64,000 nucleotides of DNA. Source: Actinomadura opuntiae. GTDB lineage: Bacteria > Actinomycetota > Actinomycetes > Streptosporangiales > Streptosporangiaceae. The notes beneath the pieces were generated by a model. The model ran no database searches and had not been told where the DNA came from. It was given only the letters and a program-made list of their open reading frames with translations. Shown here piece after piece: positions 17,423-26,037 of this stretch; within the stretch, counting starts at the first letter, position 1, and each line of letters opens with the position of its first letter. A program made the translations under genes and the position numbers. The stretch is from NCBI RefSeq assembly GCF_030283205.1, contig NZ_JASNWF010000014.1, forward strand, positions 248,001 to 312,000, read 5' to 3'.

Positions 17423-17445
17423 GGGTTTCTCCGTAGACTCCGCTT

Positions 17446-18312
17446 ATGGCACGCAGCGTGGCCGATGCCCTCGGCGGCGGTCTTGAACGTTCGTGCCGTC
17501 CGGGCGAGTGGGTGGAGGCCGGCGGGCCGGTGGACGGCGTGGAGCTGTTCCGCGCCCGCCTGCGCGGCCGCCCGTTCGGCCGTCATCGGCACGACGTGTA
17601 CGCGGTCGGCGTCACCGAGGTGGGGGTCCAGGCGTTCGACTACCGGGGCACGGTCGAGCGCAGCCTCCCCGGACAGGTCTTCGTGCTGCATCCGGACGAG
17701 CCGCATGACGGCCGGGCCGACGGGCCGAGCCTGTTCGGCTATCAGCAGATCTATGTCGCCCCGGCCCGGATCGCCGACGCCCTGCCCGCCCTCACCGGAC
17801 GTCCGACGCCGCTGCCCTTCGCCGCCCCGGTGACCGACGACCCGGCGCTGGCGCACGCGGTGCGGACGGCGTTCGCGGGGGCGACCGAGCCGCTGGCGCT
17901 GGACGCCCTGGTCCTCCGGCTCGCGGATGGCCTGCTCCGGTGCGGCACGGGCGGCCGCCGCGTCCGCGCCGTGCCCTGCCGCGTCGACCTGCCCGCCATC
18001 GAGCGCGGCCGGGAGTTCCTGGAGAGCCGGCTGGCGGTCGTGCGGTCGAGCGAGGTGGAGGCGATCACGGGCCTCGACCGTTTCCAATTCGCGCGCCAGT
18101 TCCGCTCTGTGCACGGGACCAGCCCTTACCGGTACTCGGTAATGCGCCGCCTCGACATCGCCCGCAAACTGTTGCGCGAGGGAAACCCCCTGGCGGAGAC
18201 GGCCGTCGCGACGGGCTTCGCCGACCAGGCCCACTTCACCCGCACATTCAAGGCCGCGTTCGGTATGCCTCCCGGCCGCTACGCGACCCTCGCCAGAACC
18301 CGAGTCCCGTGA
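17446..18312 (+). CDS. AraC family regulator, divergent from LysE exporter
   Basis: A 288-residue AraC-type activator. The N-terminal cupin-like sensor includes FGRHRHDVYAVGVTEVGVQAFDYRG and PGQVFVLHPDEPHDG. The C-terminal pair of helix-turn-helices covers about residues 185-285, ending in AVATGFADQAHFTRTFKAAFGMPPGRY. Pairing with a LysE-type exporter is a common arrangement in which the sensor binds the exported compound. There is no ribosome site before ATG 17446, and the gap to the exporter is 23 bases, so the message may be leaderless. It ends 10 bases before the convergent TetR gene. Confidence 0.88.
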   Translation: MARSVADALGGGLERSCRPGEWVEAGGPVDGVELFRARLRGRPFGRHRHDVYAVGVTEVGVQAFDYRGTVERSLPGQVFVLHPDEPHDGRADGPSLFGYQQIYVAPARIADALPALTGRPTPLPFAAPVTDDPALAHAVRTAFAGATEPLALDALVLRLADGLLRCGTGGRRVRAVPCRVDLPAIERGREFLESRLAVVRSSEVEAITGLDRFQFARQFRSVHGTSPYRYSVMRRLDIARKLLREGNPLAETAVATGFADQAHFTRTFKAAFGMPPGRYATLARTRVP

Positions 18313-18322
18313 CGAGCCCGAC

Positions 18323-18967
18323 TCACGGCCTGCTGGGCGAGTGCGTGAGCTTCAGGCGTGGTGCTGGTGGCAGCGGCGTGGACGCTTCCGTCTCCGGCGC
18401 GGCGCGGAACGCCTCGATCACGTAGGCGGCGAAGCGGCGGGACGCCGCGACCCGGGCGGCGAGCGGCGTGTCTTGGAGGCCCCGGTGGGCCATGAGCATG
18501 AGGACCAGGTCGTCGACGACGAAGCCGGGACGCAGCCGTCCGGTCCGCTGGGCTCTGCGGGCCAGTTCGCCGACGGCGCGCAGGGTCTGCTCCCGGTCGG
18601 CGGCGAAGTCCATGGCCTCGGGGAAGGCCGTCATGAACGCGTCGGCGAATCCCCGGCTGTGCGCGTGGAGTTCGCAGATCCGCTCGATCAGGGTCTGGAA
18701 TCCGTGCCATGCGTCCGCGTCCGCAAGGGCGTCGCGGACGGCGGCCTGGCAGGCCCGCCGCTGCTCGGCGAAGGTCTCGGCGATCAGTGCCTGCTTGGTC
18801 GGGAAGTGCCGGTACAGCGTGGCGGGGCCGACGCCCGCATGCCGGGCGACCTCGCGCATGGGCGCGCTCAGGCCCTCGTCGCCGAACACCGCGCGGGCGG
18901 CGTCCAGGATGCGGGCGCGGTTGTCGCGGGCGTCGGAGCGCACGGCCTGAGGCAAATGGTCGGTCAT
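18323..18967 (-). CDS. TetR family regulator of the adjacent quinone oxidoreductase
   Basis: A 214-residue TetR-family protein. The helix-turn-helix is RILDAARAVFGDEGLSAPMREVARHAGVGPATLYRHFPTKQALI. The ligand domain includes MLMAHRGLQDTPLAARVAASRRF, seen in the subgroup that often sits beside NADPH-dependent oxidoreductases. It is divergent from the oxidoreductase gene, with a 20-base dyad (18986-19005) in the 77-base gap. The likely model is repression of both genes until an electrophile or quinone-like ligand binds; that is inferred from context only. Confidence 0.87.
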   Translation of the reverse strand: MTDHLPQAVRSDARDNRARILDAARAVFGDEGLSAPMREVARHAGVGPATLYRHFPTKQALIAETFAEQRRACQAAVRDALADADAWHGFQTLIERICELHAHSRGFADAFMTAFPEAMDFAADREQTLRAVGELARRAQRTGRLRPGFVVDDLVLMLMAHRGLQDTPLAARVAASRRFAAYVIEAFRAAPETEASTPLPPAPRLKLTHSPSRP

Positions 18968-18985
18968 CGTTTCTCACTTTAGCCA

Positions 18986-19005
18986 AACGGACGGGGGCGT
19001 CCGTT
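18986..19005. promoter_or_regulatory. Putative TetR operator
   Basis: AACGGAC-gggggc-GTCCGTT, a perfect inverted repeat with 7-base arms, centred in the divergent promoter of the TetR and oxidoreductase genes. Confidence 0.6.
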
Positions 19006-19044
19006 ACGGTCCGAAACGGTGCTACCCCGTCGCTAGGAGCAGAG

Positions 19045-19998
19045 ATGAAAGCCGTTGTGATCAGGACGTTCGGAGACCCCGACGGCCTGGAGGTCGTCGA
19101 CCTGCCGGTGCCCGTTCCCGACCCCGGCCAGGTGCAGATCGCCACGGAGGCGATCGGGGTGGGCGGCGTGGACGCCGTGATCCGCCGGGGGGCGCTTGCC
19201 GCCCACGGCTTCCGGGAGGGCCATCTCCTCGGCAGCGAGGTAGCGGGCCGGGTCACCGCAATAGGGCAGGGCGTGGACGCCTCGTGGATCGGACGGCGCG
19301 TGTGGGCGTTCACCGGCCTGTCCGGTGGATATGCCGAGCAGGCCGTCGTTGCGGTCGAGGACGTCCTCGCGCTGCCCGACGGCCTGACCGGCGCCGACGC
19401 GGTGACTCTCGGCGGCTCCGGCGTGGTCGCCCACTTCGCCCTGGACCGGGCCCGTTTCACCCCCGGCGAGACGGTGCTCGTGCGCGGCGCGGCGGGCAGC
19501 ATCGGGATCACGGCGGTCCAGCTCGCGGCCCGGAACGGCGCGGGCGCGGTGGCGGTCACCACCTCGTCACCGGAGCGCGGCGCCCGCCTGCGGGACCTGG
19601 GCGCGACCCACGTCCTCGACCGCTCCGGCCAGGGCGGCCCGGACGGTTTCGATGTGGTGATCGACGTCGTCGCAGGACCCGAGCTCCCTCTTTTCCTGGA
19701 CAAGCTGAACCCCAACGGGCGCTACGTCGCGGTCGGTGTGGTCGGCGGGCCGCCGCCCGCGGATTTCGGCATGCGCCTGATGGACGCCTTCCGCAAGTCG
19801 CTGTCGTTCGCCACTTTCAGCTCCGACACCGTCCCCGGCCCCGACCGCCAAGCCGTGCGGTCGTCCCAGTTCACCGACGCCGCCCGCGGAGCCCTGCGCA
19901 CGGTCGTCCACGACGTGCTGCCACTGGCCAATGCGGCGCAGGCCCACCAGGAAATGGACGCCGGCAAGGTCTTCGGCCGAATCGTGCTGACCCCCTGA
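19045..19998 (+). CDS. Zinc-free NADPH:quinone oxidoreductase-like (MDR family)
   Basis: A 317-residue medium-chain dehydrogenase/reductase of the quinone oxidoreductase type. The N-terminal GroES-like domain (MKAVVIRTFGDPDGLEVVDL...) lacks the zinc cysteines of alcohol dehydrogenases. The Rossmann part has VLVRGAAGSIGITAVQLA, and the C-terminus closes with MDAGKVFGRIVLTP. It should reduce quinones or enones with NADPH in the cytoplasm. ATG at 19045 follows AGGAG by 6 bases. The divergent TetR gene is the probable regulator. Confidence 0.88.
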   Translation: MKAVVIRTFGDPDGLEVVDLPVPVPDPGQVQIATEAIGVGGVDAVIRRGALAAHGFREGHLLGSEVAGRVTAIGQGVDASWIGRRVWAFTGLSGGYAEQAVVAVEDVLALPDGLTGADAVTLGGSGVVAHFALDRARFTPGETVLVRGAAGSIGITAVQLAARNGAGAVAVTTSSPERGARLRDLGATHVLDRSGQGGPDGFDVVIDVVAGPELPLFLDKLNPNGRYVAVGVVGGPPPADFGMRLMDAFRKSLSFATFSSDTVPGPDRQAVRSSQFTDAARGALRTVVHDVLPLANAAQAHQEMDAGKVFGRIVLTP

Positions 19999-20129
19999 CC
20001 CGACCAACCCGCGGCGGCAGCAGTCGCAGCCGTTTCCCCCGCGCGCCTGTCTCCTCCACCACCGCGTCCACCAACGCGAAGTCCACGATTTGGGTCAACT
20101 CGCCCAGATGCCGGGGGCGCTGATGGTGG

Positions 20130-20903
20130 TCACGCGTCGCGCAGTCGCAGTAGGAGTGCGGCGATCAGAAGCGATGCGGCTGCCCATGCGGTGAGGACGC
20201 AGAGGCCGGCCCAGGGGGCGATGGGTTGGGAGTGGGGGTTGGTGGTGGCTTGGATGGCAAGTCCGGCGGTCATGGGGGCGACCTGCTCGATGTGCCGCCG
20301 CAGTGGGTCGGTGAAGGCTTGGGCGAGGAGTGGGGGCAGGTAGAGCAGGCCGAGCACGACGGCGATTGATGGGGCGGTGTCGCGGATGGCGGTGGCGACA
20401 CCGAAGGCAAGCAGGGAGATCAGGACGAGGTAGCAGACGCTGCCGGAGGCGGCGCGCAGGGTCGGGCTGTGGCTGAGTGAGATGAGTGGGTAGCCGTGGG
20501 CCGGGTCGAGGCCGGCGGCCGGGAGTATGAGGCGGCCGACGAGCAGGCAGCCGGTGACGGCGAGGATGCCGGCGGCGAGAGCGAGTGCCGTCGTGGTGGC
20601 GGCTTTGGCGGTGAGGAGGACAAGGCGGCGCGGCATGGCGGCGAGGCTGACGCGGATCATGCCGGTGCTGTATTCCTCGGAGATGGTCAGGACGGCGAAT
20701 ACCACGACGACCGCTTGGCCGAGGTAGATGCCGGCCAGGGCGAGCTTGGTGGGATCCTGCTGGCCGCCTTGTGTGGACACGTGGGTGGCGGCGGCGGTGC
20801 CGGCGCTGACCGCGATGGTCACGGCGACGGCACCGGTGAGCAGCCAGGCGGTGCCGCCTGCGGTGCGCGTCTTCGTCCATTCCGCTCGTAGTGCTTCGAT
20901 CAT
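20130..20903 (-). CDS. ABC-2-type permease, second subunit
   Basis: A 257-residue permease with about six hydrophobic segments. It begins MIEALRAEWTKTRT, the amphipathic start typical of actinobacterial ABC-2 permeases. ISEEYSTGMIRVSLAAMPRR lies between helices 2 and 3, and it ends TAWAAASLLIAALLLRLRDA. ATG at 20903 overlaps the stop of the first permease by 4 bases (ATGA), so the pair is translationally coupled and probably forms a heterodimer. It has no counterpart of the large extracytoplasmic insert seen in its partner. Confidence 0.85.
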   Translation of the reverse strand: MIEALRAEWTKTRTAGGTAWLLTGAVAVTIAVSAGTAAATHVSTQGGQQDPTKLALAGIYLGQAVVVVFAVLTISEEYSTGMIRVSLAAMPRRLVLLTAKAATTTALALAAGILAVTGCLLVGRLILPAAGLDPAHGYPLISLSHSPTLRAASGSVCYLVLISLLAFGVATAIRDTAPSIAVVLGLLYLPPLLAQAFTDPLRRHIEQVAPMTAGLAIQATTNPHSQPIAPWAGLCVLTAWAAASLLIAALLLRLRDA

Positions 20904-22477
20904 GCGTCTCTCCGGCGCAGCAGAACGGCGGCGATGCCGAAAGCGAGCGCTGCCCATGCGGTGAGGACGCCGAGGCCGGCCCAAGGGGCGAGCGGGTAGT
21001 AGCCGTTGGCGAAGGTGTAGGGGTAGTCGACTTGCGCCGATCGGGGCAGGGCTTGCAGCACCGACAGGCCGGCGGACGGGGTGAGGCGATACAGCCACTG
21101 CACGGCGCCACCGGAGCTGATTGAGCCAATGATCGAGGGCAGGACGAACACCACGATGCCTCCGGCGACCGCGGCGGCGCTCTTGCGTGTGATGGTGCCG
21201 ACGGCGAGCACGGCGACGGCGGTGACGGCGGCCAGGGCCGCGGTGCCGGCGATGATGCGCAGTACGGTGAGGGCGCCGGCCGGGAAGACGTAGGCGCCGT
21301 TCGCGTGCAGGATGTGCTCGCCGAGAGGGATGGCGGCCGCCGCGGCCACGGCTGCGACCACGAAGGCGACCGCGCCGATGACGACGGCCTTGGCCGCGAG
21401 CACGCGGCGCCGACTGGGGACGGCCGCGAAGGTGATGCGGATCAAGCCGCGGCGGTATTCGGCGGTGATGAACATGGTCGCCACCACGATGAGCACGATC
21501 AGCGCGACGGTGAGCCCGAAGGGCAGGCTGCTGGAAGCCGTGTCCGCGCCGAGGAGCCCTTGGACGACGGCGGGGGCGATGTCTCCGGAGCCGCTGACGA
21601 CGAGGGAACCGCCGGCGCGGTGATAGCTGCCGGCTCGCAGCGTCGGGTAGAAGTCCCGCCGGCCGGCTCCGACGCTCTGACCGTGCCAGGCGCTGGGCGC
21701 GGCGTGGCCGTCGATCATGGTGTGGTCGAAGGTGGCGGTGGCGAGGGTGCGTGAGCCGCTCGCCGATGTCCGGAAGGAGACCGGCGAGGTGACGAACAGC
21801 CCTACGTGGACGGTGACCGGTAGCCCGGGCAGGTGCGTGACACCGATCCGGGTCCACGTCGTGCCGTTGGTCGAGTCGTAGCCGGTGAGGGTGTCGCCGG
21901 TGCGGGTCAGGCGCAGCCAGCGGGACGAGCCGATGGAGACCGGTCCGGGCCGGCCGGCGTTGTCGTGGCTGTAGTTGTATTGGAAGCGGTCGCCGTGGCC
22001 GCCGGTGGCCATCACCGCGGCGTAGGCCGACCCTTGCCGGGTGCTCGGCCGCAGCAGGATCCCGGCCTTGGCCCAGGCCGGGATTCCGAGGCGGGTTCGC
22101 TGCGCCTGGGTGGGGGCGACGTTGGTCGGGGCGGTCGAGGTGACGCCGGTCAGCGAGGTGAGCCGGGTGGTGATGGTACCGTCGCCGGTCAGCTGCCGGC
22201 CGACGGTGTAGTAGCTGTCGGCGACCGCTTGGCCGTTCGGCCCGGTCGGCACGAAGGCATGGCCGGCCTTGCAGTCGCCGGCGCCGGTGCAGAAGTCGGT
22301 GTGGGTGCCGTTGGCGACCAGGATCGTGAAAATGATGCACAGCACGGCGGCCATGATCGGGGCGATCACCCAGCCGCGGACCGTGCGAAACTTGGTCCAC
22401 TCCGCTCGCAGCACGGCCGTGAAGCGTGCCCGCTCGGGCGTGCCGGCCAGGAGCGGCGGCTCGCTGGTCGCGGTCAC
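20900..22477 (-). CDS. ABC-2-type permease with large extracytoplasmic insert (DUF1349-like)
   Basis: A 525-residue permease. Helix 1 is near residues 38-55. The other hydrophobic segments lie after residue 325 (FGLTVALIVLIVVATMF, then TAEYRRGLIRITFAAVPSRR). Between them residues 56-325 are non-membrane, and about 130-265 read like a concanavalin-type beta-sandwich of the DUF1349 kind: IPAWAKAGILLRPS, GSAYAAVMATG, WLRLTRTGDTLTGYDS and TTWTRIGV. This insert should lie outside the cell and could bind a sugar or wall polymer, which is inference. The start overlaps the ATPase stop by 4 bases. Confidence 0.85.
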   Translation of the reverse strand: MTATSEPPLLAGTPERARFTAVLRAEWTKFRTVRGWVIAPIMAAVLCIIFTILVANGTHTDFCTGAGDCKAGHAFVPTGPNGQAVADSYYTVGRQLTGDGTITTRLTSLTGVTSTAPTNVAPTQAQRTRLGIPAWAKAGILLRPSTRQGSAYAAVMATGGHGDRFQYNYSHDNAGRPGPVSIGSSRWLRLTRTGDTLTGYDSTNGTTWTRIGVTHLPGLPVTVHVGLFVTSPVSFRTSASGSRTLATATFDHTMIDGHAAPSAWHGQSVGAGRRDFYPTLRAGSYHRAGGSLVVSGSGDIAPAVVQGLLGADTASSSLPFGLTVALIVLIVVATMFITAEYRRGLIRITFAAVPSRRRVLAAKAVVIGAVAFVVAAVAAAAAIPLGEHILHANGAYVFPAGALTVLRIIAGTAALAAVTAVAVLAVGTITRKSAAAVAGGIVVFVLPSIIGSISSGGAVQWLYRLTPSAGLSVLQALPRSAQVDYPYTFANGYYPLAPWAGLGVLTAWAALAFGIAAVLLRRRDA

Positions 22478-23409
22478 CGCTGTGTCCCCTGCCCCGCGTC
22501 GGCCCGGAACTCCGCCTCGCCGCTGGTGAGGTGGAAGTAGACGTCCTCCAGCGTCGCCCGCTGGGTGGTGACCTCGGAAAAGGCCACGCCCGACTGCCCG
22601 AGAGCCTCCACGACCTGGCGGGCGGCGAGCCCGGAGACGCTCAGGGTGTCGTCGTCGAGGAGCGTCGTGGCGCCCCCGGCGCGCTGCAGCACCCGGGCCG
22701 CCTCGGTCGGCGCCGGCATCTTCAGCAGGACCTGTTCACCGCCGGCGCGCGTGAGCAGCTCATCGATACCGGCATCGGCGAGGACCCTGCCGCGGCCGAT
22801 CACCACAATGTGGTCGGCGATGCCCTGCACCTCGCTCATCAGGTGGCTGGAGACGAGCAGGGCCCGGCCCTCGGCGGCGAGGGTGCGCAGCAGCTTGCGC
22901 ATCCAGACGATCCCCTCCGGGTCCATGCCGTTGAACGGCTCGTCCAAGATGAGGACCGGCGGGTCGCCGAGCATCGCCGCCGCGATGCCGAGGCGTTGGC
23001 GCATGCCCAGCGAGAAGCCGCCCGCCTTGCGGCGGGCCGCCGCGGCGAGGCCGACCAGCTCGGTCACGGCGTCGACCCGGCTAGCCTCCAGGGTCTGGGA
23101 GCGGGCCAGCCACAGCAGGTGGTTGCGAGCGGTGCGGCTGGGTTGGACGGCGGCGGCGTCGACCAGCGCCCCGACGTGGCGCAGTGGGTTCCGCAAATCC
23201 TGATAGGGGTGTCCGCCGACCCGGGCGCGGCCCTCGTCGGGAGCGTCGAGACCGAGGATCACCCGGATGGTGGTGGACTTCCCCGCCCCGTTCGGGCCGA
23301 TGAAGCCGGTCACCTTGCCGGGCGGGGCGGTGAAGGTCACGCCGTCGAGGGCGAGCGTGGACCCGAACCGTTTGCGTAGACCGGTGACTTCGATGATCGC
23401 GTTGTTCAC
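22474..23409 (-). CDS. ABC transporter ATP-binding protein
   Basis: A 311-residue nucleotide-binding subunit. It has Walker A GPNGAGKST at 38-46, signature FSLGMRQRLGIAAAML, Walker B VLILDEPFNGMDPEG and the switch histidine in LLVSSHLMSEV. The C-terminal 80 residues form the extra domain of the drug/peptide-exporting CcmA group, ending ATLEDVYFHLTSGEAEF. It powers the two permeases that follow, each junction overlapping by 4 bases. GTG at 23409 begins the operon, divergent from the response regulator, which is its likely controller. Antimicrobial-peptide or lipid export is plausible. Confidence 0.9.
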   Translation of the reverse strand: MNNAIIEVTGLRKRFGSTLALDGVTFTAPPGKVTGFIGPNGAGKSTTIRVILGLDAPDEGRARVGGHPYQDLRNPLRHVGALVDAAAVQPSRTARNHLLWLARSQTLEASRVDAVTELVGLAAAARRKAGGFSLGMRQRLGIAAAMLGDPPVLILDEPFNGMDPEGIVWMRKLLRTLAAEGRALLVSSHLMSEVQGIADHIVVIGRGRVLADAGIDELLTRAGGEQVLLKMPAPTEAARVLQRAGGATTLLDDDTLSVSGLAARQVVEALGQSGVAFSEVTTQRATLEDVYFHLTSGEAEFRADAGQGTQR

Positions 23410-23444
23410 GTGCTCGTCCGTCCTTGTCTGGCGATGGCACTCGA

Positions 23445-23456
23445 CGTAGATCTACG
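23445..23456. promoter_or_regulatory. 12-base palindrome in the ABC/two-component intergenic region
   Basis: The perfect palindrome CGTAGATCTACG lies 36 bases upstream of the ABC ATPase start. It may be part of the ABC promoter or an operator; no half-site match elsewhere in the window was noticed. Confidence 0.3.
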
Positions 23457-23465
23457 ACACGCCCG

Positions 23466-23504
23466 GTGTCAGCACCGTGTCAGCCGCCGACACCGCGCTG
23501 ACAC
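23466..23504. promoter_or_regulatory. Direct repeats GTGTCAGC at 11-base spacing plus inverted copy
   Basis: GTGTCAGC occurs at 23466-23473 and 23477-23484, one helical turn apart, with the inverted copy GCTGACAC at 23497-23504. Head-to-tail repeats at 10-11 bases are the usual binding pattern of OmpR/PhoB regulators, and the region lies between the ABC operon and the response regulator. Confidence 0.55.
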
Positions 23505-23596
23505 CGGGGCCCTGGCATCGTTGCGGTGATGGCACCCCACCCCGGATCCGAAGCGGGCGTGGCCGCCACCTTCCGGCAGCGGAACGGAGAACGTTC

Positions 23597-24259
23597 GTGA
23601 GAGTGCTAGTCGTCGAGGATTTCGAGATCCTGGCCCGCTCGATCGGCACCGGCCTTCGCCGCGAGGGCATGGCGGTGGACGTGGTCCTCGACGGCGACGA
23701 CGCGCTGGAGCATCTGGCGATCACACGCTACGACGTCGTGATCTTGGACCGGGACCTGCCCGGAGTCCACGGCGACGAGGTGTGCAAGAGGATCGTGACC
23801 GAGCGCTCCGGCAGCCGCGTACTGATGCTCACCGCGGCGAGCACCGTCAAAGACCGCGTCGACGGCCTCGGGCTGGGCGCCGACGACTACCTGCCCAAGC
23901 CGTTCGACTTCTCCGAGCTCGTCGCCCGCGTCCGCGCCCTGGGCCGCCGCTCCACGCCGGCAACGCCACCCACATTGAGCGCAGCGGACCTCACGCTGGA
24001 TCCGAGCCGCCGGGTCGCCTTCCGCGCCGGGCGGCGCCTGGAGCTCAGCCCGAAGGAGTTCTCCGTCCTCGAATGCCTCCTCGCCTCCGGCGACCGGGTG
24101 GTCTCCGCCGAAGAGCTCCTCGAACGGGTGTGGGACGAAGAGGCCGACCCCTTCACCACCGCGGTCAAGACGACGATCCGCCGGCTGCGCGCGAAGCTTG
24201 GCGACCCACCGGTCATCCACACCGTCCGCGAAGGCGGCTACCGCATCGGAGACGTGTGA
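23597..24259 (+). CDS. OmpR/PhoB-family response regulator
   Basis: A 220-residue two-domain regulator. The receiver has the acidic pair Glu7-Asp8, phospho-acceptor Asp51 in VVILDRDLPG, and the lysine in YLPKPFDF. The winged-helix domain covers about 125-218 (ELSPKEFSVLECLLA, TTAVKTTIRRLRAKLG, HTVREGGYRIG). GTG at 23597 follows CGGAGA; upstream in-frame residues do not belong to the family. It overlaps the kinase gene by one base (TGATG). The direct repeats at 23466-23504 are its probable site, controlling itself and the ABC exporter. Confidence 0.92.
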   Translation: MRVLVVEDFEILARSIGTGLRREGMAVDVVLDGDDALEHLAITRYDVVILDRDLPGVHGDEVCKRIVTERSGSRVLMLTAASTVKDRVDGLGLGADDYLPKPFDFSELVARVRALGRRSTPATPPTLSAADLTLDPSRRVAFRAGRRLELSPKEFSVLECLLASGDRVVSAEELLERVWDEEADPFTTAVKTTIRRLRAKLGDPPVIHTVREGGYRIGDV

Positions 24260-25416
24260 TGCGCCCGCGTGGCAAGGTCATCTCCCTACTCCGCCGCAGG
24301 CGGCGGCCCATGCTCCGGGCACAGCTCACCTTGCTGTACTCGGGATTCTTCCTCGGCCTGCTCGCTGCCGTACTCCTCGCCACCAACCTGCTGTATGGCC
24401 ACACGGCGGCGCGGGCCCCCGCAAACGCCACTCCCGGCGCCGACCAGGTCGGCGGAAGCCACCAGTTCGACTTCGGTCCAGCCGCCATTGGCTTGGGCGC
24501 CGCGATCGTCGCGCTCATCGGAGCCTGGTGGCTGGCCGGACGATTCCTGCGCCCCCTGCGCGCCATCAACACCACCGCCAAGGAGATCTCCGCCACGAAC
24601 CTCAACCGCCGGCTCGATCTCGACGGCCTAGGCGACGAACTCACCGACCTCGGCAAGACCCTCAACGATCTCTTCGCGCGACTCGAGACCTCCTTCGAGG
24701 CCCAACGCCACTTCGTGGCCAACGCCTCACACGAACTGCGCACCCCGCTCGCAGGACAACGAACCCTCCTGCAAGTCGCCCTCGCCGACCCCGAGGCCGG
24801 CACCGAAGCCCTGCGGACGGCCTGCGAACAGGCGCTACAACTCGGCGATCAACAAGAACGCCTCATCGAGGCGCTGCTCACCCTGGCGACCAGCGAACAC
24901 GGCGTCGAACAGTGGGAGCCGGTCGATCTCGACCAGATCACCGAAACCGTCATCGCCGGCCGCAGACAACAAGCCGAACGCCGTGGCATCACCATCGGTA
25001 CCGCACTCGGCCGGGCACCGGCCACCGGCGACCCCAGACTCATCGAGCGGCTGGTGGCAAACCTCGTCGACAACGCACTGCGCCACAACACACCCGGAGG
25101 GCAAGTCGAGATCACCACGAACTTGGTCCGAGACAAGGCCTACATCGCAGTCAGCAACACCGGCCCGGCGATCCCTCCCGCCGAGGTCGAGCGGCTCTTC
25201 CAGCCATTCCAACAGATCAGCAGCCAACGCATCCGCCACGCCGACGGCCACGGACTCGGCCTCACCATCGTGCGCGCCATCGCCCAAGCCCACGGCGCCA
25301 CGCTGACCGCACGCCCCAGCCTCGAAGGAGGCCTCCACGTCGAAGTGGCCTTCCACGGTCCCACTGCCGCGCGCCGAACCCTCTCGAGGACCACAGCACC
25401 GCACGGCCGCGCATAG
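24259..25416 (+). CDS. Sensor histidine kinase
   Basis: A 385-residue membrane kinase. It has two transmembrane segments (about 21-45 and 75-97) around a very short extracytoplasmic loop of about 30 residues, then a HAMP domain (98-150) and the phospho-acceptor His158 in NASHELRTPLAG. The ATPase domain has the N box LVANLVDNALRHN, VSNTGPAIP and GHGLGLTIVRAIAQAHG. The short loop suggests sensing within the membrane, as in kinases paired with antimicrobial-peptide exporters, which fits the divergent ABC genes. It partners the response regulator. Confidence 0.92.
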   Translation: MRPRGKVISLLRRRRRPMLRAQLTLLYSGFFLGLLAAVLLATNLLYGHTAARAPANATPGADQVGGSHQFDFGPAAIGLGAAIVALIGAWWLAGRFLRPLRAINTTAKEISATNLNRRLDLDGLGDELTDLGKTLNDLFARLETSFEAQRHFVANASHELRTPLAGQRTLLQVALADPEAGTEALRTACEQALQLGDQQERLIEALLTLATSEHGVEQWEPVDLDQITETVIAGRRQQAERRGITIGTALGRAPATGDPRLIERLVANLVDNALRHNTPGGQVEITTNLVRDKAYIAVSNTGPAIPPAEVERLFQPFQQISSQRIRHADGHGLGLTIVRAIAQAHGATLTARPSLEGGLHVEVAFHGPTAARRTLSRTTAPHGRA

Positions 25417-25437
25417 CGTCCCGTCCGGGCCCCCGGT

Positions 25438-25529
25438 GCCTTGCTGTCCCGGATACCTCGTCCATCGCTGAGAGCAGCGACCTCTACGCACTCATTGCCA
25501 GATGCGTTGCTCCTGTTGGACCTGCGCCA
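25438..25529 (-). pseudogene. Relic of a DUF397 gene
   Basis: These 92 bases align without gaps to 26123-26214 of the intact DUF397 gene; I counted about 12 mismatches by eye. Translated on the minus strand, the relic reads WRRSNRSNASGNECVEVAAL then SDGRGIRDSKAPG, against WRKASRSNASGNECVEVAAL then TDGRGIRDSKAAE in the intact copy. The similarity stops on both sides: the start codon and the C-terminal third are lost. It lies 22 bases downstream of the kinase stop. A tandem duplication or recombination remnant is the likely origin. Confidence 0.75.
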
Positions 25530-25971
25530 AGCGGGCTTGCTCAACGCAAGGTTGAGCAGGACGCGGGGATGAGGCGCCCTCGCGTCGGCCGCCCGAGGCC
25601 CGGTGCCTGGGCGGCGCGTCAGGTGGACCGAGGAAACGCCGGACGCGGCGCGGCCGGAAGCCGTGCCGGATGCTGATGACCGCCCGCGACGACGACCGGA
25701 CCGCCGACGCGCCGCGCTCGACGCCCTCCTCCGCGCCCCGGAGGACTCCGGCGCCCTGACCGCCGGGAAGATCACCCGCGCCTATCCCGACCCGAATGAC
25801 GTTGACTTGCGGCGGCTCACCGCTCCTGAGGGGGCGGGTTCGCCCTTGTCACCGGGTGATGTGGACCGTCTTGCGCGCCATCGGGCTGTTCCGGCGCGGG
25901 CCTGCCCTGGTCGCGTCCGTTCCGAATCGCCAGGGGGATCCCGGCGGCTTCCACGGCCTTCTCCGGGACGG

Positions 25972-26017
25972 GCCTCGCCTTCATCCGTCCGTTGTCACGG
26001 TAGGTCGAAGGCGAGGC
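25972..26017 (-). terminator. Hairpin terminator of the HTH-DUF397 operon
   Basis: Arms of 11 bases (GCCTCGCCTTC and complement) enclose a 24-base loop containing a second small stem CCGT-TGTC-ACGG. It begins 20 bases after the DUF397 stop on the minus strand. Confidence 0.65.
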
Positions 26018-26037
26018 GGCGCGCGTGGTCGTGAGGG

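Larger units (their letters stand above)
25417..26037. other. Gene-poor region with DUF397 relic
   Basis: These 621 bases between the kinase and the DUF397 gene hold the DUF397 relic (25438-25529), a small hairpin GCTCAAC-gcaag-GTTGAGC at 25539-25557, an imperfect TTGTCA-ccggg-TGATGT element at 25846-25862 and the terminator at 25972-26017. Open frames here are not convincing genes. It looks like decaying sequence. Confidence 0.5.

Noticed and set aside
25603..26034. 143-codon plus-strand frame between kinase and DUF397 gene
   Set aside because: Composition is arginine-rich and irregular, and it overlaps the terminator; more likely degraded DNA, though a short middle part looks peptide-like.
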